Assembly: GCA_019636845.1 (NCBI GenBank)
Contig: JAHBWV010000001.1
Span: forward strand, 3,100,001-3,164,000
Length of the DNA stretch: 64,000 nucleotides
Source of the DNA: Phycisphaeraceae bacterium
GTDB lineage: Bacteria > Planctomycetota > Phycisphaerae > Phycisphaerales > UBA1924
Direction: 5' to 3'
Shown: positions 16,010 through 24,816 of the stretch, in pieces
How positions within the stretch are numbered: the stretch's first letter is position 1
Layout: every line of letters starts with the position of its first letter
The notes under the pieces: generated by a model
Databases searched by the model: none
Told to the model about the DNA's origin: nothing
The model's input: only the letters and a program-made list of their open reading frames with translations
Position numbers and translations under genes: made by a program

Positions 16010-17389
16010 CTACCCCTTCGCCCCCGCTCCAACGGTCACGCGGACGGGCACGAAGGTCGGGCGGACGCGGGCCTCGAACTCGGGGCGGAACTTGTTCATG
16101 ATGGTGCGGACGGCCCAGTTGTTGCCGTCGGCCAGGCCGCAGATCGTGGTGCCGGGCATGGAGCCCATGCTGGTGGCGATCTCCAGCGCGAGGTCGAGGT
16201 CCTTGGTCTTGGCGTTGCCCTCTTCGATGCGGCCGAGGAGCTGGTAGAGCCAGCCCGAGCCCTCGCGGCAGGGCGTGCACTGTCCACACGACTCATGCTT
16301 GAAGAACCGGGCGATGTTGCGGGCGACGGCGACCATGTCGGTGTCTTCATCGAAGACGGTGGGGCAGGCGGTGCCGAGGCCGAGGACGTTGTGCTTGCGG
16401 CCGATGTCGAAGTCGAGTTCGGCGTCGTACTGGTCGGTGCCGAGGATGCCCATGGAGACGCCGCCGGGGATGGCGGCCTTGAACTTCTTGCCGTTGCGCA
16501 TGCCGCCGCAGTATTGCTCGACGAAGGTGCGGAGGGGGATGCCGAGGTCGAACTCGTAGCAGCCGGGCTGGTTGACGTGCCCGGACATGCCCATGAGCTT
16601 GGTGCCCCATGAGGGGGGGCCGCCGATGGTGGAGTTGCACCCCTGCTTGCTGAACCACTCCCAGCCGTTTTCGATGATGCTGGGGAGGTGGGCGAGGGTC
16701 TCGACGTTGTTGATGATGGTGGGCTTGCCGAAGAGGCCCTTCAGGGCGGGGAATGGGGGCTTGATGCGGGGCCAGCCGCGCTTGCCTTCGAGGCCTTCGA
16801 GGAGGGCGGTTTCCTCGCCGCAGATGTAGGCGCCGGCGCCGCGGTGGACGTAGCAGTCGACCGACCAGTTGGAGGCACCGTTCAGGAGGCCTTTATTGCC
16901 GAAGATGCCGTGCTCGTAGGCCTCTTTGAGGGCGTTCTCGAGGACCTTGGCCTGGTGGTGGTACTCGCCTCGGATGAAGATGTAGGCCTTTTTGAGGCGG
17001 CAGGCGTAGCAGGCGATGGCGATCCCCTCGAGCATGAGGTGGGGATCGAAGTCCATGAGGAGGCGGTCTTTGAAGGTGCCTGGCTCGGACTCGTCGGCGT
17101 TGATCGCGAGGTAGCGCATGCCGGGGTCTTTGCCCTCTTCGACCTTGGGGAGGAAGGTCCACTTGAGGCCGGTGGGGAAGCCCGCGCCGCCGCGGCCGCG
17201 GAGCTGGGACTTTTTCACCTCTTCGGTGACGTCGTCGGGCTTCATGGAGAGTGCTTTGCGGAGTCCGACGTAGCCGCCGGTCTTGATGTATTCGTCGTAG
17301 GAGACGACGTGGCGGTCGCGCATGTTGCCGTAGGGGGGCGTGGGGATGCGTTTGGTGAGGACTGGGGCGTTGATCTTGGGCTGCCACAT
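16010..17389 (-). CDS. nuoF: NADH-quinone oxidoreductase subunit F
   Basis: NADH-binding, FMN-containing subunit of respiratory complex I (459 aa, normal length). Visible are the FMN/NADH-site sequences GRGGAGFPTGLKW (about 65-77) and CGEETALLEGLEGKRGWPR, and the N3 [4Fe-4S] ligands SCGQCTPC (about 367-374) with a fourth Cys near 417. ATG 17389 matches the family start; the open frame continues upstream to 18013 but that part is antisense-like Pro/Ser-rich sequence overlapping the next gene. No other nuo gene is adjacent, so it is either encoded apart from the main cluster or belongs to another NADH-dependent complex such as a hydrogenase diaphorase. Confidence 0.93.
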   Translation of the reverse strand: MWQPKINAPVLTKRIPTPPYGNMRDRHVVSYDEYIKTGGYVGLRKALSMKPDDVTEEVKKSQLRGRGGAGFPTGLKWTFLPKVEEGKDPGMRYLAINADESEPGTFKDRLLMDFDPHLMLEGIAIACYACRLKKAYIFIRGEYHHQAKVLENALKEAYEHGIFGNKGLLNGASNWSVDCYVHRGAGAYICGEETALLEGLEGKRGWPRIKPPFPALKGLFGKPTIINNVETLAHLPSIIENGWEWFSKQGCNSTIGGPPSWGTKLMGMSGHVNQPGCYEFDLGIPLRTFVEQYCGGMRNGKKFKAAIPGGVSMGILGTDQYDAELDFDIGRKHNVLGLGTACPTVFDEDTDMVAVARNIARFFKHESCGQCTPCREGSGWLYQLLGRIEEGNAKTKDLDLALEIATSMGSMPGTTICGLADGNNWAVRTIMNKFRPEFEARVRPTFVPVRVTVGAGAKG

Positions 17390-17486
17390 ATGGAGGGGGC
17401 TCCGCGGGAAGGGTCGGAATGGTAGGGGAGCGGACGGGAGCCGGGAGCGGGCCGATGCAGTGGCATCATGGGTTGAACCGGAGTGG

Positions 17487-19358
17487 TCAGCGCTTGAGCT
17501 GGCGGGCGGGTGTGGACTTGTGGATGTAGACGAGGGCGTCGAAGGCGGTCTTGGGGACCTCGGGCCAGAACTGGCGGTCTTGTTCGAGCGCGCCGATGGA
17601 GCGCATGGCGACGATGCCGTCGGTGCCGGTGAGCCAGGCGGAGGCGGGGTCGTCTTCGCGGGCGGCTCGGACGTCGAGGATGAAGTTGGGGATGGGGGGA
17701 TTGCCGTCGGCTCCGGTGGCGAGGGCTTGCAGGTGCCACTCGATCGAGCCGGGCGGGGGCTTGGCGAGGGCGTGGTCGCGGAGCCAGTCGCCGGGGAAGC
17801 GGTTGCGGGTCTTCTCGCTGGCGCCGGCGGTGTAGCGGCCCTCGCTGGTGGTGAAGGAGATGACGCGGTAGTCGTCGCCGTAGATGGTGTGGAGGTGCAG
17901 GCCTTGCGCCCCCATGCGCCGATGGAGGTGGCCGTTGTGGGCCCAGAGGATGATCCTGGTGCCTTCGGGTGCGTGGTCGAGGATCCACTTGGTGTTGAGG
18001 GCCATGCACTCATCGCGGGAGATCTGGCCGGCGCACATGCGGTAGAACTGCGAGACGATGTCGGCGTTGTGAAGGGCCCAGTCGGCGGCGGCAGGATCGA
18101 CGCCGGGGAGGGCCTTCAAGTCGGCGAGCTTGGCGGCGAAGGCGTCTTTGATCTCGGTGGTTCGTCTGGCGGCTTCGATGTAGACGGGGCCGCCGATGGC
18201 AGGGGCGGTCACTGGCTTGCCCTTCATGGTGAGGGAGCCGGTGCCTTGCTTGACGGTGGTGCGATCGAGCGCGACTTCGTAGCCGTTGCCGCCGAGGTAG
18301 AAGCCGTCGATAGTGTCGGGGTCGTCGGGGTTGTGGGGGTTTCCTTCGAAGGCGAGGTCGAGGCCGTGGAACTGGGTGGGGTTGCCGTCGATCTCGATGG
18401 TGAGCCCATCGAACCATGCCTGCCCCTCGCCGGACATGGTGGCACCGAAGATGGCGGCTTCGGTCTCGGGTGGGCAGTCGATGACGATCTCGACGGCGGT
18501 CCAGTCGGAGGTGCCGGTGCGTGCGGCTTCGGATGTGTTGTCGAAGGCGAGTTGGCCTTGCTTGCTGTCGCAGCGGAACCAGAGGTTGGCTTCGCCGCCT
18601 TTGAGGCGTTCGGTCTTGATGAAGCCGGTGTAGCGGATCGTCTTTCCGGCGACGAGGTGTCCGGGGAGGGATGCGGTGGCGGCGGCAAAGGTGGGCTGGC
18701 CGGTGGAGCCGCGGGTTGCTGTGAGGGATTCGGTGTAGACGGCGCGGGCGCGGGCTGCGAGGTCGGGATCGTGGGTATCGAGGAAGGAGGCGGCGACTTC
18801 TTGTGCGACATCGGGGGTCTGCATGTCAAAGCCGGTGAAGGCGATGTGCTTGGCTTTGGCTTCGTTGCCCGGGCCACCCTTGTTGAACGTGCGCATCCAG
18901 CGGACCATGTCGGCGACCTCGTCGGTGGACCAGGTCCAGAAGTACATGCCGCGGATGAGGTCGTCGGGTGAGTCGCCGAGGTTTCGAACGGTGTAGTCGC
19001 TGATCTTGGCGGATTCGGGTGTGCTTGCTTCGATGGCGAAGATGGTGAAGCCCATTTCCTGTGCGAGGTACTGCGTGATGCGGTGCTTCATCTGGAAGAA
19101 CTCGCGCGTGCCGTGGGTGGCTTCGCCGAGGGCGACGATGCGTGCATCGCCGACGATGTCTTTCAAAAAGGCGAGGTCGTCGATGTTGTCGGAGGGGTCG
19201 GTTGTAGCGATGGGGTGGGCGTTGGCGCGGAGCCATGCGAGCCGAGCGGGGTCGGGGGTGGTGGGAAGACTGGGTTGGTGTTGAGTTTGGGCGGGGAGGG
19301 GTGCGGCGAGGAGAAGCAGCGACGTTGATAGGGCCCAAGTGAGGCACCACAGGTGCAT
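17487..19358 (-). CDS. Exported erythromycin-esterase-family protein
   Basis: 623-aa secreted protein. An N-terminal signal peptide (about 1-23, ending LPAQ) is followed by an erythromycin esterase (EreA/EreB-like) domain opening with IVALGEATHGTREFFQMKHR (about 74-93); the GEATHG box carries the catalytic-type Glu and His. A beta-rich insert at about 215-345 (from TGSTGQ-like to GLTIEIDGNPTQ), resembling a carbohydrate-binding or jelly-roll module, splits the domain; the C-terminal part has the family's LWAHNGHLHR (His-rich). Family members hydrolyse macrolide lactones or other esters, but substrate here is unknown and resistance should not be assumed. Confidence 0.85.
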   Translation of the reverse strand: MHLWCLTWALSTSLLLLAAPLPAQTQHQPSLPTTPDPARLAWLRANAHPIATTDPSDNIDDLAFLKDIVGDARIVALGEATHGTREFFQMKHRITQYLAQEMGFTIFAIEASTPESAKISDYTVRNLGDSPDDLIRGMYFWTWSTDEVADMVRWMRTFNKGGPGNEAKAKHIAFTGFDMQTPDVAQEVAASFLDTHDPDLAARARAVYTESLTATRGSTGQPTFAAATASLPGHLVAGKTIRYTGFIKTERLKGGEANLWFRCDSKQGQLAFDNTSEAARTGTSDWTAVEIVIDCPPETEAAIFGATMSGEGQAWFDGLTIEIDGNPTQFHGLDLAFEGNPHNPDDPDTIDGFYLGGNGYEVALDRTTVKQGTGSLTMKGKPVTAPAIGGPVYIEAARRTTEIKDAFAAKLADLKALPGVDPAAADWALHNADIVSQFYRMCAGQISRDECMALNTKWILDHAPEGTRIILWAHNGHLHRRMGAQGLHLHTIYGDDYRVISFTTSEGRYTAGASEKTRNRFPGDWLRDHALAKPPPGSIEWHLQALATGADGNPPIPNFILDVRAAREDDPASAWLTGTDGIVAMRSIGALEQDRQFWPEVPKTAFDALVYIHKSTPARQLKR

Positions 19359-19522
19359 GCGACTCTCCTTCTGATGAGCTCTTGCAGGTGGTGGGCGAGT
19401 CTATCAGATGGATACCTTGACGATGATGTCATGGATGCGTGCGTTGCGGCAGGGATGGGCACGATCTCCGATCATGCGTCAAAGTTCGGTGGTACGGCGC
19501 GGGGTGGTGCGGTGCGTGCATC

Positions 19523-19914
19523 TCAAGGCGGCTTCGATTCCGGGGGCGGCGGGAGGGGCCAGTTCACGCAAGCGGCTTCGAGCGCAGCGATGAGCAGGGG
19601 CAGATCCTCGGTCGCGGTCTTCCAGAGTCGATCGAGGTCCACGCCCCAGTACACTGCACAAGCACGTGACGCATGGCGACGATCTGCCCCCAGGGGATAC
19701 CGGGCACGCGGTCACGCCCGGCATCGGAAATGTGAGCGGCGGCTTCGCCAATCTGCTGGATCGCATGCCAGACGGCGCGAAGGAGCATGGCGTCAGAGTT
19801 GAGATCATCGCGGGATCGGCCGCGCACGAATCTCGCGGCGTCGCGAGCAGCAAGAAGCATGTGCTCGACGCGCACACGATCGTCGAACGGACCTCGGTTC
19901 CGTTCACGCGGCAT
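19523..19914 (-). pseudogene. hepT: HepT-like HEPN toxin, frameshifted at the catalytic motif
   Basis: DUF86/HepT RNase toxin. The reading frame from ATG 19914 matches HepT through IPWGQIVAMRHVLV (about 73-86), then goes out of frame and ends at 19564 with a nonsense tail. Moving to the -1 reading at about 19654-19657 restores VYWGVDLDRLWKTATEDLPL and onward to a stop at 19523, giving a normal 130-aa HepT. One missing base removes the His codon of the RxxxxHxY catalytic motif: Arg82 is kept, His and Tyr are lost. It overlaps the 3' end of the antitoxin gene by 11 nt. Either a real inactivation or a sequencing error. Confidence 0.8.
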
Positions 19915-20215
19915 GGAGAGGGCGTGCCTCTTTGAGGACTGCCGGGCGGAAGTAGGGCGAGAGATCGTTCGGCGTGCGGAGATCGACGGCGCGACCGATC
20001 ATCTGCTGGAGTTCTAGGATCATCGCACCAAAGCCGATCATGCCGGGGGTCCTGCCGGGCTCGAACTCGACAAGCATGTCCACGTCGCTCTCTGGGGCGA
20101 AATCATCACGGAGGATGCTGCCGAAGAGGGAGAGGCGACGGACGCCGTGGCGTGCACAAAACGCCGCGATGGCCTGCTCCGGGAAGTTAACGCCGTTGAG
20201 GTGCATCGAGTGCAT
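19904..20215 (-). CDS. mntA: MntA-like minimal nucleotidyltransferase antitoxin
   Basis: 103-aa minimal nucleotidyltransferase of the MntA family. The motif GS(x10)DxD is present: Gly32-Ser33 in LFGSILRD and Asp44/Asp46 in ESDVDMLVEF. MntA antitoxins adenylylate the Tyr of the HepT HEPN motif; here the partner gene directly downstream is frameshifted. ATG at 20215 is used, with an alternative in-frame ATG at 20206. The open frame continues far upstream but is antisense to the dehydrogenase gene. Start regions of this gene and the divergent dehydrogenase are about 57 nt apart. Confidence 0.85.
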   Translation of the reverse strand: MHSMHLNGVNFPEQAIAAFCARHGVRRLSLFGSILRDDFAPESDVDMLVEFEPGRTPGMIGFGAMILELQQMIGRAVDLRTPNDLSPYFRPAVLKEARPLHAA

Positions 20216-20272
20216 TGTATCGTCTCGGGGTCTGTGCCGGAAGTGTCGGGTCCGCTGCGGATACCGTTGGGC

Positions 20273-21259
20273 ATGGCCAATGCCCGTCCGCTTGTGGTGA
20301 TTACCGAGGACCTGGACCCCGCGCCGGAGCGATGGCTTTCCGAGCGGTGCGAGGTGGTGCGGTGTGCCGTGGATGAGCAGGGGTTCGGGGTGTTGCTGGC
20401 GCGGGCGGATGCGCTGGTGGTGCGGACGTACACGCTCGTGAACGAGGCGTTGTTGGCGCGGGCGCCGCGGCTCAAGGTGGTGGGTCGGGCGGGGGTTGGC
20501 TTGGACAACTTTGATCTGCCGGCGTGCGCAGCGCGGGGCGTGAGGGTTGTGAGCACGCCGGATGCGAACACGCGGGCGGTGGTTGAGTATGTGTTCGCGA
20601 TGCTGGCGGATGCGACGCGGCCTCGGGTGTTTCTGGATCGCGCGATGGATGCCACGTCGTGGAACGCGATGCGGCGGGAGTTGGTGGGCGCTCGCGAACT
20701 CAACGAGATGGTGATGGGGATCTATGGGTTCGGGCGGATCGGCTCGGCGGTGGCGCGGGTCGCTGCGGCGATGGAGATGGAGACGATCTATCACGACATC
20801 CGCGAGATTGGGGAGGGCGAGCGGCATGGGGCGAGGCCGGTTTCGCGCGAGGAGTTGCTGCGGAAGTCGGATGTGCTGACGGTGCACGTGGATGGGCGGC
20901 CGCAGAACCGGGGGCTGGTGGATGCGGGGGCGTTTGCGCTGATGCGTGACACGGTGATCTTCCTGAACACGTCGCGCGGGTTCATTGTGGATGCGGGCGC
21001 GCTGGCGGCGTTCATGCGTGGGCACGAGCGAGCGATGGCGCTGATCGATGTGCATGAGCCGGAGCCGTTCGGCGCGGCGTATCCGCTGCTGGGGCTGAAG
21101 AACGTGCACCTGTCCGCGCATCTGGCGAGCGGCACACGGCGGGCGAAGGAGAACATGAGCTGGGTGGTGCGGGGGGTGTGGGAAGAGTTACAGAAGAGTC
21201 TCAACGCGGAGAGCCGCGGAGATCGCGGAGGGAGAACATTCACCACGGAGGGCCACTGA
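20273..21259 (+). CDS. D-2-hydroxyacid dehydrogenase (3-phosphoglycerate dehydrogenase-like)
   Basis: 328-aa NAD-dependent 2-hydroxyacid dehydrogenase. It shows VVGRAGVGLDNFD, the Rossmann motif IYGFGRIGSAVARV, and the catalytic trio Arg (NTSRGFIVD), Glu (DVHEPEPF) and His (HLSAHLASGT). No ACT domain, so it differs from the SerA at 60343. Substrate uncertain; SerA-type short form or another hydroxyacid. ATG 20273 is the family-like start. The final ~18 residues (SLNAESRGDRGGRTFTTEGH) are encoded by a copy of the dispersed CGCGGAG/CACGGAG repeat that has replaced the native stop region, a recent-looking extension. Confidence 0.85.
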   Translation: MANARPLVVITEDLDPAPERWLSERCEVVRCAVDEQGFGVLLARADALVVRTYTLVNEALLARAPRLKVVGRAGVGLDNFDLPACAARGVRVVSTPDANTRAVVEYVFAMLADATRPRVFLDRAMDATSWNAMRRELVGARELNEMVMGIYGFGRIGSAVARVAAAMEMETIYHDIREIGEGERHGARPVSREELLRKSDVLTVHVDGRPQNRGLVDAGAFALMRDTVIFLNTSRGFIVDAGALAAFMRGHERAMALIDVHEPEPFGAAYPLLGLKNVHLSAHLASGTRRAKENMSWVVRGVWEELQKSLNAESRGDRGGRTFTTEGH

Positions 21260-21600
21260 GGGCCACGGAGAAGAGAAGAAGGGCAATAGGGTTGAAAGGC
21301 AAGAGGCAATGGGGAAGAGGAGTTTCAACGCGGAGGGCCGCGGAGATCGCGGAGGGAGAACATTCACCACGGAGGGCCACGGAGAAGAGAAGAAGGGCAA
21401 TAGGGTTGAATGGCAAGAGGCAATGGGGGAGAGGAGTTTCAACGCGGAGAGCCGCGGAGATCGCGGAGGGAGACAAGAACAGGACTCACCACAGAGACTC
21501 AGTGGGCACAGAGAAGAAGAGCCACGGTGGTGGACTGATTGAGGCAAAAGGGACGGGTGAGAAGAAGGCAACGAGGCAAGAGACGCGAGGCAGAAGGCAG
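21199..21600. repeat. Tandem copies of the CGCGGAG/CACGGAG dispersed repeat
   Basis: Three tandem units begin TCAACGCGGAG at 21201, 21325 and 21439 (periods 124 and 114; the first copy has an extra 10 bp around GGGCCACTGA). Each unit runs CGCGGAGATCGCGGAGGGAG, CATTCACCACGGAGG, a GAAGAGAAGAAGGGCAATAG stretch and GGCAAGAGGCAATGGGG. The third copy degenerates into CACCACAGAGACTCAGTGGG. The first copy overlaps the 3' end of the dehydrogenase gene; the last fills the leader of the aminotransferase gene. The same unit occurs at 24631-24800. No gene otherwise lies in 21260-21606. Confidence 0.85.
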
Positions 21601-21606
21601 GGAAGC

Positions 21607-22518
21607 ATGCAGCAGAAGTTCAATCCGAAGAACAGGGACATTCTGGTCAACATCAACGGTTCGTTGATCCATCGCGATCAGGCGGGGATCTCGCCGTTTG
21701 ATTCGGCGGTGCAGGGCGGTGATGCGGTGTGGGAGGGGCTGCGGGTCTATGGCGGGCGCGTCTTCAAGTTGAACGAGCACCTGGACCGGCTGCGGCACTC
21801 CGCGCTGGCTCTTGCGTTTGCGGAGATTCCTTCGCACGAGCGGATCACTGAGGAGATCAGGAAGACGCTGCACGCCAATCACATGACCGATGCGGTGCAC
21901 ATCCGGCTGACGCTGACGCGGGGCGTGAAGGTCACGAGCGGGATGGATCCACGCCTCAATCAGTCCGGTCCGACGCTCATTGTGCTCGCGGAGCACAAGG
22001 CACCGGTGTATGACAAGGGTGGGCTGACGCTGGCGACGGCGTCGATCAGGCGGTTCGCGCCGGACATGATGGATCCGAAGATCCATCACTGCAATCTGAT
22101 CCAGTCGATCCTGGCGAAGATCGAGGCGACCGCGGCGGGCGCGGACGATGCGATCATGCTCGATCCTCGGGGGTTCATCGCGGAGACGAACGCGACACAC
22201 CTCTTCATCGTGACAAACACGAAGCGGGGCCCGCTGGTGGAGACGCCTCGGTGCGTGGCATGCCCGGAGGGGATCACGCGGGCGACGGTGCTGGAGTTGT
22301 GCGAGGCGAACGGGATCATGCACACCGAACGGGATATCTCTCTGGCGGAGCTGTATCGCGCGGATGAGGCGTTCTGCACGGGGACGATGGGGGAACTCGC
22401 GCCGGTGACGAGGGCGGACGGGAGAACGATCGGGGATGGAAAGCCGGGGGCGATGACGGCGCGGCTGAGCGGTCTGTTCGGGGAGCTCACGTCGCGTGAG
22501 GGTGTGCGGGTCGCGTGA
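21607..22518 (+). CDS. ilvE: Branched-chain amino acid aminotransferase (class IV)
   Basis: Fold-type IV PLP aminotransferase of 303 aa, transferring amino groups between branched-chain 2-oxo acids and glutamate. It shows FDSAVQGGDAVWEGLRVYGG (about 31-50), RLTLTRG, the probable PLP lysine near 158 in DPKIHHCN, LAKIEATAAGADDAIMLD and the C-terminal EAFCTGTMGELAPV. D-amino acid aminotransferase or aminodeoxychorismate lyase relatives cannot be fully excluded. ATG 21607 has AGGGAAGC ahead of it; the upstream open frame is only repeat-derived sequence. Confidence 0.85.
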   Translation: MQQKFNPKNRDILVNINGSLIHRDQAGISPFDSAVQGGDAVWEGLRVYGGRVFKLNEHLDRLRHSALALAFAEIPSHERITEEIRKTLHANHMTDAVHIRLTLTRGVKVTSGMDPRLNQSGPTLIVLAEHKAPVYDKGGLTLATASIRRFAPDMMDPKIHHCNLIQSILAKIEATAAGADDAIMLDPRGFIAETNATHLFIVTNTKRGPLVETPRCVACPEGITRATVLELCEANGIMHTERDISLAELYRADEAFCTGTMGELAPVTRADGRTIGDGKPGAMTARLSGLFGELTSREGVRVA

Positions 22519-22645
22519 GGGCTCGGGGGCTGATGGTGCGAAACGGACGATTCTGAGAATTCGTTCGGCCCGATGACGGGTTGGGCTTTGGCGCGCATCT
22601 CGATTGGTGGGGTGGTGCGGCCGCGCTCGGCACTGGAGGTCTCGG

Positions 22646-23689
22646 ATGCAACGCTTCGACTTGGGCGATGTGGGGACGGGGTCGGGATCAGCGGGTCGGG
22701 GTGGTTCGATACGAGTGCGGGCGCGGATGGGGAGCGTGAGCCCGAAGGTGTTGATCGGGGGCGCGGTGGCGTTGATCGGCGTGGGCGCGTTGGCGTGGTC
22801 GATCACGTCTTTGCAGCGTCCGGATCGGAGGCCTCGGATCGTGATGGAGAGGCCGGCGGATGCGAATGTTGAGCGAGCGGCGGGCAGCGCGCAGATGCCG
22901 CAGATTCGGACTGGTGGAGGGGGGGGCGGGAGCCCGGCGGGCCCCGGCGGGGTGCGGATGAGCATGGCGTCGTATTTGGCGCCGATGATGGTGGAGAGTT
23001 ATGAGTTTCCGAGGGTGAAAGGGGTCGAGGACGTGCGGGCGTTGTGGGGGAGCGCTGGCGCGGGGATTTCTTCGGCACTCGGGAAGAGCGACGACTTTGC
23101 GTGGATGGGGTCGGCGCAGCGTGACAACCTGGTGGAGGCGGTTCGGCTGTGCGTTGAGCCGCTCGCGACGGGGACGGCGGAGGACTTTGCGGCTGCGGTC
23201 GCGACGCTGAAGGGTGTGGACACGGCGGAACCCAAGCCATCGAAGAAGTTGTTTGACCAGGTGTCGCCCGCGCTTTCGATGTCGTCGATTGATGTGTCGA
23301 ACCTGCGGGTGTCGGCGATCGACACGTCTGAGCCCTCGCCCATGCCCCGGATGGCGGGGTCGAGCGTGATGTCGATGCGGACGCGGGACACCGACGGGCC
23401 TCTGAGCCGCCTGACGATCATCGGTATCGGGACGGACACGATGTTCCCGGATGTGTCGGACTTCATGGGGACGAAGAAGCGTGCGGTTGAGGTGCGGGTG
23501 CCGGTTCGGACGAAGGGGTCGAGTGAGAAGAGCGGAGATCTGGACCTGTCGCTGGTGATGGTGTGGAACGAGAAGGCGCGGGGGTGGCAGCCGGCGGACT
23601 ACCGGATGTTCGTGCGGAACGGCGAGGTGGGGAAGGCGCTGATGCCGCAGAGGGCGAGCGCGGCACTTGGCGGCGAGCCGACGAAGTAA
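22646..23689 (+). CDS. Hypothetical membrane-anchored protein
   Basis: 347 aa, not recognised. A basic N terminus is followed by one transmembrane helix (about 36-52, LIGGAVALIGVGALAW), then an extracytoplasmic region with a short Gly-rich run near 87-96. No catalytic motif seen. GGAGGT sits five bases before ATG 22646. It is followed 86 nt later by a prepilin-like gene on the same strand, so the two may be co-transcribed, but the gap contains a CACAGAG-type repeat. Function unknown. Confidence 0.7.
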   Translation: MQRFDLGDVGTGSGSAGRGGSIRVRARMGSVSPKVLIGGAVALIGVGALAWSITSLQRPDRRPRIVMERPADANVERAAGSAQMPQIRTGGGGGGSPAGPGGVRMSMASYLAPMMVESYEFPRVKGVEDVRALWGSAGAGISSALGKSDDFAWMGSAQRDNLVEAVRLCVEPLATGTAEDFAAAVATLKGVDTAEPKPSKKLFDQVSPALSMSSIDVSNLRVSAIDTSEPSPMPRMAGSSVMSMRTRDTDGPLSRLTIIGIGTDTMFPDVSDFMGTKKRAVEVRVPVRTKGSSEKSGDLDLSLVMVWNEKARGWQPADYRMFVRNGEVGKALMPQRASAALGGEPTK

Positions 23690-23698
23690 GAAGAAGAC

Positions 23699-23732
23699 TC
23701 ACCACAGTGACACAGAGAGCACAGAGAAGAAC
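23699..23732. repeat. Short CACAGAG-type repeat
   Basis: Copy of the dispersed repeat family in the form ACTCACCACAGTGACACAGA followed by GAGCACAGAGAAG, directly after the preceding stop codon and before the prepilin-like gene. Related words occur at 21485-21510 and 25846-25860. Confidence 0.6.
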
Positions 23733-23775
23733 GCAGCGGGGAAGGCGGGCACCTGATTTTGAGAGGGTTTGCGCG

Positions 23776-24612
23776 ATGAAAGCCAGCGGCAGTCTCAACA
23801 GTGTTTCGAGCATTGGAAGGCGGCGGGGGTTCTCGCTTGTGGAGTTGCTTGTCTCGATCGGGATCATCGGGATCCTGCTTGCGTTGGCGTTGCCTTCATT
23901 GGCGAACGCACGAGCCGCGGCGCGTGAGACGGTCGCTCTGGCGAACGCGCGGACGCTGGGGATGTCGTTCCAGGCGTATTGCGATCGGTTTGGCGCGTAT
24001 CCGTTCCGTTCGCCGGGGACGCCTGTGGACGATTCGGGTGAGGGGCCGCCGCTGCCGGGGGATCTGGTTGCGGTGAGGTGGTGGCCTCGGGGGACGATCA
24101 TCGCGACGAGTTCGGTGTGGGCGTTTGCGCATTTGTGGCCGGGGTTGCTCTCGGAGGTTGCGCCGTGGCCGGAGTATTTCGCGACGTGGGTTTCTCCTGG
24201 GCGGGACAAGTCGTTGCCGGTCGCGCCGGATCCGTTTTCTGATGACGAGCCGGATCGTGAGCCGTTCGGGACGGTGTCGTGGAGGTACTCGAACTCGTTC
24301 ATCGGTGCGCCGCAGTTGTGGCGGGAGGGATCTGTGGCGGAGGAGCGGATGTTGCGTGCGATCCAGCCCCACGAGGTGCTGTTTCCATCGTCGAAGGTTG
24401 TGGCATGGGACGCGGACATCACGTATGTGCCGCGTGAGCCCCGGATCGTGGATGATCACTACGACTGGGCGACGCCGATGCTGTTTGCGGATGGGCACGC
24501 GGCGGTGAAGAAGCCGACGGAGGCGAAGGAGGGCGTGGCGAATCCGATGAACTTCGGGTCTCGGATCAAGCTGCACAACACGGTGAACGGCGTGCGGGGT
24601 ACGGATTATTGA
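23776..24612 (+). CDS. Prepilin-like protein with N-terminal methylation site
   Basis: 278-aa protein with a type IV prepilin leader: RRRG then FSLVELLVSIGIIGILLALA, cleavage after Gly18, Glu at +5. The large C-terminal domain has a late WDADITYVPREPR and TPMLFADGHAAVKK, the latter resembling the H-x-G/FADGH motif of the planctomycete DUF1559/PulG-like pseudopilin family, which is abundant and of unclear function. Probably exported and retained by the inner membrane or built into a pseudopilus. It is separate from the secretion operon at 1.5-9.7 kb. ATG 23776. Confidence 0.85.
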   Translation: MKASGSLNSVSSIGRRRGFSLVELLVSIGIIGILLALALPSLANARAAARETVALANARTLGMSFQAYCDRFGAYPFRSPGTPVDDSGEGPPLPGDLVAVRWWPRGTIIATSSVWAFAHLWPGLLSEVAPWPEYFATWVSPGRDKSLPVAPDPFSDDEPDREPFGTVSWRYSNSFIGAPQLWREGSVAEERMLRAIQPHEVLFPSSKVVAWDADITYVPREPRIVDDHYDWATPMLFADGHAAVKKPTEAKEGVANPMNFGSRIKLHNTVNGVRGTDY

Positions 24613-24630
24613 GCGGCGCAAAGAGCAGAT

Positions 24631-24800
24631 TCACCACGGAGGGCCACGGAGGGCACGGAGAAGACGGGGCGGAGGGGCGAGAGGGCTGAAAGGCGCGAGG
24701 CAATGGGGGAGAGGAGTTTCAACGCGGAGGGCCGCGGAGATCGCGGAGGAAGAACATTCACCACGGAGGGCCACGGAGGGCACGGAGAAGACAAGAAGGC
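24631..24800. repeat. Dispersed CACGGAG repeat, two units
   Basis: Two linked copies: TTCACCACGGAGGGCCACGG at 24630 onward, then a unit from TCAACGCGGAGG (24719) through CACCACGGAGG to GGCACGGAGAAGAC. The part from about 24698 to 24760 is almost identical to the tandem array at 21201-21480. It lies between the convergent prepilin-like and alpha/beta hydrolase genes, where a terminator would be expected; no stem followed by a T-run is visible. Confidence 0.8.
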
Positions 24801-24816
24801 GGGGTGGAGGGGCGAA

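Noticed and set aside
17390..18013. Extension of the nuoF frame upstream to 18013
   Set aside because: It overlaps the erythromycin-esterase-family gene and is Pro/Ser-rich shadow sequence; NuoF starts at ATG 17389.
21199..21600. Possible CRISPR array
   Set aside because: Units are about 114-124 bp and nearly identical throughout, with no short unique spacers and no cas genes.
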